This document shows positions 56,901 through 64,000 of a stretch of DNA of 64,000 bases, in pieces. The number at the start of each line of letters is the position of its first letter. The first letter of the stretch is position 1. A program made the translations under genes and the position numbers. Under the pieces are notes generated by a model. The model searched no databases. It was not told the DNA's origin and worked only from the letters and a program-made list of their open reading frames with translations. Source of the stretch: Kitasatospora aureofaciens (GTDB taxonomy: Bacteria; Actinomycetota; Actinomycetes; Streptomycetales; Streptomycetaceae); assembly GCF_019192735.1 (NCBI RefSeq), contig NZ_JAHTKP010000019.1:62001-126000 (forward strand), written 5' to 3'.

Positions 56901-56993
56901 AAGGTCGAAGAACTCACCGGTACGTCCCTTGAGCTCGGCGACGTGTTCAAGCACCCGACCCCCGCCGCTCTCGCCGCGCGGCTGCGCGCGTGA
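53904..56993 (+). CDS. NRPS-like protein: condensation, degenerate adenylation, PCP
   Basis: A 1029-residue protein starting at ATG 53904. After a low-complexity leader (residues 1-38) comes a condensation domain (about 38-450) with HHLVFDM starting at 159, where the catalytic His and Asp of HHxxxDG are kept and the final Gly is Met. An adenylation-like domain (about 478-930) retains its fold signatures (TYRQVDG, GELCLAGPG, GRIDRQV) but has lost the working motifs. The P-loop is CGDDGQPVS instead of SGTTGxPKG, YGPTE is FGTGR, TGD is TGE, and the A10 lysine is Arg in DGRPD. A PCP (about 940-1029) has Ser991 in DSGGHSLLA. It therefore probably cannot activate an amino acid itself; the PCP would be loaded in trans. 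Its place between the thioesterase and the extender cassette, next to a PKS without a release domain, suggests the C domain takes the finished chain. The acceptor is unknown. Confidence 0.85.
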   Translation: MNSDLGAVRPPEPDTAKTATSNTATSNSAPANAATTNKEKALWLLEQLVPETGVNNLGLALQVSGRLRPDVLRAALAIVVGRFEVLRTVFRTTGADLVKKVVPAGEFAVEIEPLDLSGDSLERDLTAFADRSFRLDGRPLVRVGLAAHPDGDILCVAVHHLVFDMVSVALFLQAFIPVYDAIAAGRPVPAQATAPASALAEPEPKPADLAYWRETLEGFEPGGLDLWCGTPRGRQPMLTGESASRALGAEAQQAVVQLQRAVRAPLGAVMLAAYAALLASHGAGPDLVVGSPVNVRGANTAAIGYHVNVVPIRIRVDFAEGFRALARRARDAFLGAMAHADTSVDELTGELPGIGTSWQTQLFRHLFNFLPEAPAGELSIDGMAARVLTVENPHSKFDLELVGSPSRAEVVFRYSETLARADVEAMLGRFEALLVAAAQDPDRPLGGTVGWSDADRRAVDRANGTAAPAAHPTVPAAFRSWVEKAPEAPAVADDGHTVTYRQVDGTATAVRTLLAGAGVRAGDVVAIAVPRGEVAAAVLGVWRAGAVCLPLDAGHDPSWLTRQLTHSRAKAVLTGTGVQLPADIGLPPVLPLDGASVPGPATPDEAVEPTAPACVIHTCGDDGQPVSTVLSHAGIAGTVGHFAAELGVGPGTGVLALAAPATFDALFDVFLALSAGGRSVVAPDEARTGAAALRAATLREAAERHDATVVAVPPGTPARILEGLPGLTVLARGDELSPETAERLLAAGCRLHSGFGTGRTTGWAVSGRVATPDDVGRGRPIANTRAFVAAPDGRELPIGVHGELCLAGPGLALSDPDDPAFPADERHGRHHRTGELARWRPDGTIEWLGRIDRQVVTGDGPVDLGHVEAVLLGRPGVTAAAALAVPQPGGEHTVVAFAETAADADVDADGLTPLAVPGQVVRLADLPRTPDGRPDRDALLRLARKALEQGTGRPDPAADDALVRDLVEIWRQLLSTEATAHTDFFDSGGHSLLAAVLAQKVEELTGTSLELGDVFKHPTPAALAARLRA
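53955..53999 (+). repeat. 15-bp tandem repeat in the leader of the NRPS-like gene
   Basis: ACGGCAACTTCGAAC occurs twice in tandem (53955-53969, 53970-53984), followed by a degraded third copy to 53999. It encodes a five-residue pattern, TATSN-TATSN-SAPAN-AATTN, at residues 18-37, ahead of the condensation domain. Confidence 0.85.
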
Positions 56994-57073
56994 CCAGCGG
57001 GTCACGGCAGGACGCGTCGCCATGACCGGGCCGGCCGTCAGGAACCGGCTCACGAAACCGCAGGGAAGAATCC

Positions 57074-57940
57074 ATGAGCACTGCTTTTGAGGAGCACCGC
57101 CTCGCCATTATCGGCGCCGGTGTGATGGGCACGAACATCTCGACGCTGGCCCTCGGCCACGGCGTCTCCGTCGTCCTGGTCGATGTGGACGAGACCGTGC
57201 TGGAGAAGGCGCGGCACACCATCAGGCAGAAGCTGCGGCACGCCCAGCTCATGGGCGTACTGCCGGCGGACCGTCCGCAGGGCACGCTGACCACCAGCGA
57301 CTCCCTCGACGACATCGCGGACGCCACCACCGTCATCGAGGCCGTCACCGAGGTCGCCGAGGTCAAGAAGGAGGTCCTCTCCGCCGCCTCCCGGGTCGTC
57401 TCGCCCGGCACGACGCTGATCTCCAACACCTCGTGCATCCCGATCGACGAGATGGCCTCCTGGACCGTGCGCCCCGAGGACCTCCTGGGCGTGCACTTCA
57501 TGAACCCCTCCTACATGATCAAGATGGTCGAGGTCATCCGCGGCCCGCGCACGGAACCCGCCGTCCTGGAGCAGGCCACCGACCTGCTCGCCGTCCTCGG
57601 CCGCGAGTCCCTCGTCATCGAGGACTCGGCGGGCTTCGTGATCAACCGCCTGCTGCACCCGCTGATCAACACCGCGGCCATGCTCGTCCAGGAGGGCGTC
57701 GCCTCCGTCGAGGTCGTCGACGGCCTGCTGGAGGGCTGCCTCGGGCACTCCACCGGCCCGCTGGCCACCGCCGACCTCATCGGCCTGGAGAACCTGGTCG
57801 ACTCGCTCAACGTGCTCTACGAGCGCCGCGGCGACGAAAGCTGCCGCCCCTGTGACCTCCTGCTCGCCAAGGTGAAGGACGGCCACCTCGGCCGGAAGAC
57901 CGGACGAGGCTTCTACGACTACGGAAAGGTCGCGTCATGA
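57074..57940 (+). CDS. fkbK: 3-hydroxyacyl-ACP/CoA dehydrogenase, FkbK-like
   Basis: A 288-residue protein with an N-terminal Rossmann motif GAGVMG (Gly14, Gly16, Gly19) and the catalytic pattern of 3-hydroxyacyl-CoA dehydrogenases: His in VHFMNPS, Glu in MVEVI and Asn in FVINRLL. It ends in the family signature LGRKTGRGFYDYG. In the methoxymalonyl/hydroxymalonyl-ACP pathway the FkbK protein oxidises the C3 hydroxyl of glyceryl-ACP. ATG 57074 follows AGGGAAG (57062-57068). Its stop overlaps the ACP start (ATGA), and the four-gene set FkbK, ACP, FkbI, FkbH is complete. The symbol is by family, as a cluster-specific name is not known. Confidence 0.9.
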   Translation: MSTAFEEHRLAIIGAGVMGTNISTLALGHGVSVVLVDVDETVLEKARHTIRQKLRHAQLMGVLPADRPQGTLTTSDSLDDIADATTVIEAVTEVAEVKKEVLSAASRVVSPGTTLISNTSCIPIDEMASWTVRPEDLLGVHFMNPSYMIKMVEVIRGPRTEPAVLEQATDLLAVLGRESLVIEDSAGFVINRLLHPLINTAAMLVQEGVASVEVVDGLLEGCLGHSTGPLATADLIGLENLVDSLNVLYERRGDESCRPCDLLLAKVKDGHLGRKTGRGFYDYGKVAS

Positions 57941-58227
57941 CCGCCCACGGGGAGAACACTCCGCTGACCGCCGAGACCCTCCAGAAGGAGATCCTCGGCT
58001 TCCTCACCGAGCACATCAAGACCGACGTCGAGCCGGACCAGGACCTCTTCGCGTCCGGTGTCGTCTCCTCGATGTTCGCGATGCAGCTCGTCGTCCACCT
58101 GGAGGACGCGTACGACATCGCCATCGTCGGCGGCGACCTCAAGCTCGACAACTTCCGCACCGTCGAGGGCATGACCGGCCTCGTGCTGCGCCTGCGGGAC
58201 ACCGCGGAAGCGGCCGGGAATGCCTGA
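57937..58227 (+). CDS. fkbJ: Stand-alone acyl carrier protein, FkbJ-like
   Basis: A 96-residue ACP. The phosphopantetheine serine is most likely Ser45 in SGVVSSMFAMQL, the form seen in ACPs of the glycerate-derived extender pathway rather than the LGFDSL of the PKS ACPs. It carries the glyceryl unit that FkbH, FkbK and FkbI convert into hydroxymalonyl-ACP, and it then serves as donor to an AT or KS. It is translationally coupled on both sides: ATGA overlap with the dehydrogenase gene and an 8-bp overlap with the acyl-CoA dehydrogenase gene. Confidence 0.9.
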   Translation: MTAHGENTPLTAETLQKEILGFLTEHIKTDVEPDQDLFASGVVSSMFAMQLVVHLEDAYDIAIVGGDLKLDNFRTVEGMTGLVLRLRDTAEAAGNA

Positions 58228-59371
58228 CCGACTCGCCGACGAGCGCGCCTTCATCGGCGGGCTCGTCGGCGCCCGGGCGGCCGCCTGGGACGTCGCGGGC
58301 GAACTGCCCACCGACCTGCTGCGCACGCTGGGGGCCAAGGGCCTGCTGTGCGCGCAGGTCCCGGCGTCCTACGGCGGTCTCGGGCTGAGCAGCCAGGACA
58401 ACGGCGAACTCACCGCGTATGTCGGGAGCCTGTGCAGCTCCCTGCGGTCCGTCATGACCTCGCAGGGCATCGTCGCCTGGACGATCCAGCGCTTCGGCGA
58501 CCGGACCCAACGGCGCACCCTCCTCGCGGAGTTGACCAGCGGGAAGCTCACCGCGGTCGGCTTCAGCGAGCCGGGGGCCGGCAGCGACCTGGCGGCCATG
58601 CGGACCCGGATCAAGGCCGACGGGGACGGGTTCGTCATCGACGGCGAGAAGAAGTGGGTCACCGGCACCCGCTACGCCGACTTCGTCCTGATCGTGGGCC
58701 GGCACGGCGACGGCGACGGCGCCGCCGCCGCGATCGTCCCCGTGGACGCACCGGGCGTGCACATCGAACCGGTGCCCCACCCGATGGGCTGCCGGGCCGC
58801 CGGCCACGCCAACATCCGCCTCGACAACGTCCGGCTGCCGGCCTCCCACGTGCTCGGCGGCGGTGGGCAGCCCCTGTCGATGCTGTTCACGACGGCGCTC
58901 TCCTACGGGCGCGTGTCGATCGCGTGGGGCTGCGTCGGCATCCTCCGGGCCTGCCTGAGCGCCGCCGGCCGGCACGCGAAGCACCGGCACCAGGGGGGCG
59001 TGGCGCTCGCCGAGCACCAGCTCGTCCGCGGGCACCTCGCGGAGCTGCTCATCGCCGAGCAGTCCTCGCTCCGCACGTGCGAACACGCCAGCCGGCAATG
59101 GGACTCCGCCGCACCGGACATGGGCCTCATGGCGGTCCTCGCCAAGCACGTCAGCGCCGGCCACGCCGCCCGGGGCGCCGCCACCGCCGTCCAACTGCTC
59201 GGGTCGACCGGAGCCGAGGACGGGCACGTGGTGGCCCGCGCGTTCCGGGACGCGAAGCTCATGGAGCTCATCGAAGGCAGCAACGAGATCTGCCAGTTGA
59301 TCCTGGCGGACCACGTCCTGTCGATTTCCGACCGACGTCCATCCGACCCGAAGTCCGACCAAAGCTGGTAG
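58220..59371 (+). CDS. fkbI: Acyl-CoA/acyl-ACP dehydrogenase, FkbI-like
   Basis: A 383-residue flavoprotein of the acyl-CoA dehydrogenase family. Visible signatures are GFSEPGAGSD, KKWVTG, and Glu352 in LIEGSNEI, the position of the catalytic base. In the glycerate-derived extender pathway FkbI-type enzymes take part in oxidising the ACP-bound C3 unit to the malonyl level. ATG 58220 overlaps the end of the ACP gene, so the two are co-translated. The TAG stop overlaps the RBS of the next gene. Length is normal and nothing looks damaged. Confidence 0.9.
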   Translation: MPDRLADERAFIGGLVGARAAAWDVAGELPTDLLRTLGAKGLLCAQVPASYGGLGLSSQDNGELTAYVGSLCSSLRSVMTSQGIVAWTIQRFGDRTQRRTLLAELTSGKLTAVGFSEPGAGSDLAAMRTRIKADGDGFVIDGEKKWVTGTRYADFVLIVGRHGDGDGAAAAIVPVDAPGVHIEPVPHPMGCRAAGHANIRLDNVRLPASHVLGGGGQPLSMLFTTALSYGRVSIAWGCVGILRACLSAAGRHAKHRHQGGVALAEHQLVRGHLAELLIAEQSSLRTCEHASRQWDSAAPDMGLMAVLAKHVSAGHAARGAATAVQLLGSTGAEDGHVVARAFRDAKLMELIEGSNEICQLILADHVLSISDRRPSDPKSDQSW

Positions 59372-59380
59372 GAGAACCCT

Positions 59381-60481
59381 GTGGCTGAGAAGCCAACCCT
59401 CGTGAAGTGCCTGGTCTGGGACCTGGACAACACCGTCTGGGACGGCACTTTGCTGGAGGACCCGAACGTCGAGCTGTTCCCCGGAATCCGTGACACCATC
59501 ATCGAGCTCGACTCCAGGGGAGTCCTGCATTCGGTGTCGAGCAAGAACGACCACGACCTCGCCTGGAACCGCCTCGAAGAGCTGGGTCTCGCCGAGTACT
59601 TCGTGCATCCCCAGATCGGCTGGGGACGCAAGTCCGACGCGGTCAGGCTGATCGCCGAGCGACTGAACTTCGCCGAGAAGGCCGTCGCGTTCATCGACGA
59701 CCTGCCCACCGAGCGCGCCGAGGTGAACTTCCACGCGCCCGACATCCGCTGCTACCCGGCCGACGAGGCGACCAAGCTGAGCGGACTGCCCGAGTTCAGC
59801 CCCGAGATCGTCACCGTCGACGCCCGGCGCCGCCGCGAGATGTACCAGGCCGGCTTCCGCCGGGACGCCGAGAAGGAGACCTTCAACGGCCCCGACGAGG
59901 AGTTCCTCCGCACCCTCGACCTCGTGATGGAGATCAAGCGGGCCGACGAGGAGGACCTGTCCCGGGTCGAGGAACTGACCCTGCGCACCAGCCAGATGAA
60001 CGCGACCGGCGTCCACTACTCCGACGCCGCGCTGCGCGCCCTGCTGGCCGACCCGGACCACGAGGTCCTCACCGTCACCCTCACCGACCGCTTCGGCCCG
60101 CACGGCGCCGTGGGCGTGCTCCTCCTGGAGCGCCACCCGGACCTGTGGCACCTCAAGCTCCTGGCGACCTCGTGCCGCGTGGTGACGTTCGGCGCCGGCG
60201 CGGTCCTCCTCAACTGGCTGATCGACCAGGCGGCCCGGGCCGGCGTGCACCTCGCCGCCGACTTCAAGCGGACCGACCGCAACCGCATGATGGACATCGC
60301 CTACCGGTTCGCGGGCTTCGCCGACGACCCCTGCGCCTGCGTGGCCGTCCTCGGTGAGCCCGCCGGGGAGGGCGTCCAGCGACTGCACCTGCTCGCCGAC
60401 CGCCGCGAGGCGCCGACGACGATGCGGCTCGGCGCGCCCGAACTGGCCGCGGCCGCCGGTGAGAAGGACGCCGTCGCCTGA
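59381..60481 (+). CDS. fkbH: Glyceryl-ACP-forming HAD-like phosphatase/acyltransferase, FkbH-like
   Basis: A 366-residue FkbH-family protein. The N-terminal HAD half has Asp14 and Asp16 in WDLDNTVWDG and the motif FIDDLPTERAEV near 105. The C-terminal half has the LRTSQMNATG and DRFGPHGAVGV signatures and Cys265 in TSCRV, matching the conserved Cys of the family. The family takes 1,3-bisphosphoglycerate, removes phosphate and loads the glyceryl group on the stand-alone ACP. GTG 59381 lies 6 bases after AGGAG (59370-59374). It is the last gene before a strong terminator. The cassette contains no FkbG-type O-methyltransferase here, so the unit made locally is predicted to be hydroxymalonyl-ACP. 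Confidence 0.92.
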   Translation: MAEKPTLVKCLVWDLDNTVWDGTLLEDPNVELFPGIRDTIIELDSRGVLHSVSSKNDHDLAWNRLEELGLAEYFVHPQIGWGRKSDAVRLIAERLNFAEKAVAFIDDLPTERAEVNFHAPDIRCYPADEATKLSGLPEFSPEIVTVDARRRREMYQAGFRRDAEKETFNGPDEEFLRTLDLVMEIKRADEEDLSRVEELTLRTSQMNATGVHYSDAALRALLADPDHEVLTVTLTDRFGPHGAVGVLLLERHPDLWHLKLLATSCRVVTFGAGAVLLNWLIDQAARAGVHLAADFKRTDRNRMMDIAYRFAGFADDPCACVAVLGEPAGEGVQRLHLLADRREAPTTMRLGAPELAAAAGEKDAVA

Positions 60482-60512
60482 AGGTGAGGGACGCCGGGTC
60501 CCCGACCGTCCG

Positions 60513-60544
60513 GAAAGGCGCGCCGATCAACCGGCGCGCCTTTC
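60513..60544 (+). terminator. Rho-independent-type terminator, 13-bp perfect stem
   Basis: Bases 60513-60525 (GAAAGGCGCGCCG) pair perfectly with 60532-60544 around a 6-base loop, 32 bp after the FkbH stop. The stem carries AAA/TTT flanks, but no long T run follows. It should end the transcript that includes the extender cassette. Confidence 0.85.
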
Positions 60545-60613
60545 ACGGTTGAACACGTGGTCCTCCGGAAGGACCGGCTCATATCCTGGCTGTCGGAGGC
60601 CCCGGCGCGCCTT

Positions 60614-60655
60614 TTGTTTCACATTGTTTCAGACCTCCTTGGTCAAACCTCCTTG
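60614..60655 (+). repeat. Two paired short direct repeats
   Basis: TTGTTTCA occurs at 60614-60621 and 60624-60631 (10-bp period). ACCTCCTTG occurs at 60633-60641 and 60647-60655 (14-bp period). They lie just upstream of the 13-bp tandem repeat. Confidence 0.75.
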
Positions 60656-60692
60656 TACAGCCATTCTGTACAGCCATTCTGTTCAGCCCTTT
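60654..60692 (+). repeat. 13-bp tandem repeat, three units
   Basis: TGTACAGCCATTC at 60654-60666 and again at 60667-60679, then a degenerate third unit TGTTCAGCCCTTT at 60680-60692. It lies 78-116 bp upstream of the start codon of the loading PKS gene, so it may be a regulator-binding array. Confidence 0.85.
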
Positions 60693-60760
60693 TGCGTTGC
60701 TGTTTCTCTTTGGCTGAAAGACTTTCGACCAGGTATCGCACTCTCAACCTCCCGAATGCC

Positions 60761-60765
60761 GAGGG
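60761..60765 (+). promoter_or_regulatory. Ribosome binding site GAGGG
   Basis: GAGGG lies 4 bases before GTG 60770. The only other in-frame candidate seen just upstream is a TTG at 60710 without an RBS, so GTG 60770 is taken as the start. Confidence 0.65.
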
Positions 60766-60769
60766 ATTT

Positions 60770-64000
<3,231 letters not shown>

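Larger units (their letters stand above)
60545..60769 (+). promoter_or_regulatory. Upstream region of the loading PKS gene
   Basis: Together with the terminator, this is the only long non-coding stretch in the window (288 bp in all) and it is clearly AT-richer than its surroundings. It must hold the promoter of the loading-module gene. It contains a small hairpin (GGTCCT 60559-60564 with AGGACC 60570-60575), a second copy of the terminator's 3' arm (GGCGCGCCTTTT, 60604-60615), three sets of short direct repeats, and the inverted repeat GAAAG-A-CTTTC at 60716-60726. No convincing -35/-10 pair was found. Confidence 0.6.

Noticed and set aside
57074..60481. FkbH and ACP as a tetronate (glyceryl-transfer) system
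   Set aside because: No FabH/KASIII-like or other tetronate ring-forming gene is in the window, and the FkbK and FkbI partners point to the hydroxymalonyl/methoxymalonyl route instead. Not fully excluded, because genes outside the window are unseen.
60614..60692. CRISPR-like array
   Set aside because: The repeats are 8-13 bp and directly tandem without spacers, so they are not CRISPR.

Overview
The window is about 64 kb of very GC-rich DNA with GTG starts, strong G/C third-codon-position bias and every supported gene on the + strand. It is the inside of a large type I modular polyketide synthase (PKS) cluster of an actinomycete, most likely Streptomyces or a close relative such as Kitasatospora. 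No tRNA, rRNA, transposase, phage gene or CRISPR array was seen.

Layout. Bases 1-52947 hold four PKS genes in series: the 3' end of one gene (1-6411) and three complete genes (6518-21496, 21540-38186, 38218-52947). Together they carry one partial and ten full modules. Docking domains at the protein ends support the order gene 1 > 2 > 3 > 4. Gene 4 ends in an ACP with no docking domain and no thioesterase, so it is taken as the terminal PKS protein. Bases 53062-60481 hold six small or medium genes: a thioesterase-like hydrolase with Cys in the nucleophile position, an NRPS-like C-A-PCP protein whose A domain looks dead, and four genes matching FkbK, FkbJ (ACP), FkbI and FkbH, which build a glycerate-derived hydroxymalonyl-ACP extender (methoxymalonyl if an O-methyltransferase exists elsewhere; none is in the window). 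A perfect 13-bp hairpin terminator follows. Bases 60482-60769 are a regulatory gap with tandem repeats. A further PKS gene starts at 60770 and leaves the window; it begins with a loading module whose KS has Ala instead of the active-site Cys.

Predicted chemistry (inference from domain motifs). Extenders read malonyl, malonyl, methylmalonyl, methylmalonyl, methylmalonyl, unusual, methylmalonyl, methylmalonyl, methylmalonyl, none. The fragment built by genes 1-4 is roughly CH(OH)-CHx-CH(OH)-CH2-CH(OH)-CH2-CH=C(Me)-CH(OH)-CH(Me)-CH=C(Me)-CH(OH)-CH(X)-CH2-CH(Me)-CH2-CH(Me)-CH=C(Me)-CO, followed by one last condensation in a module that has no working AT and no KR.

The most interesting part is the end of the line. 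An AT-null, KR-null terminal KS-ACP module is followed at once by a Cys-type thioesterase, a C-(dead A)-PCP protein and a hydroxymalonyl-ACP cassette. This suggests an unusual trans-loaded last extension and/or chain-release step. I cannot assign a known compound from sequence reading alone.
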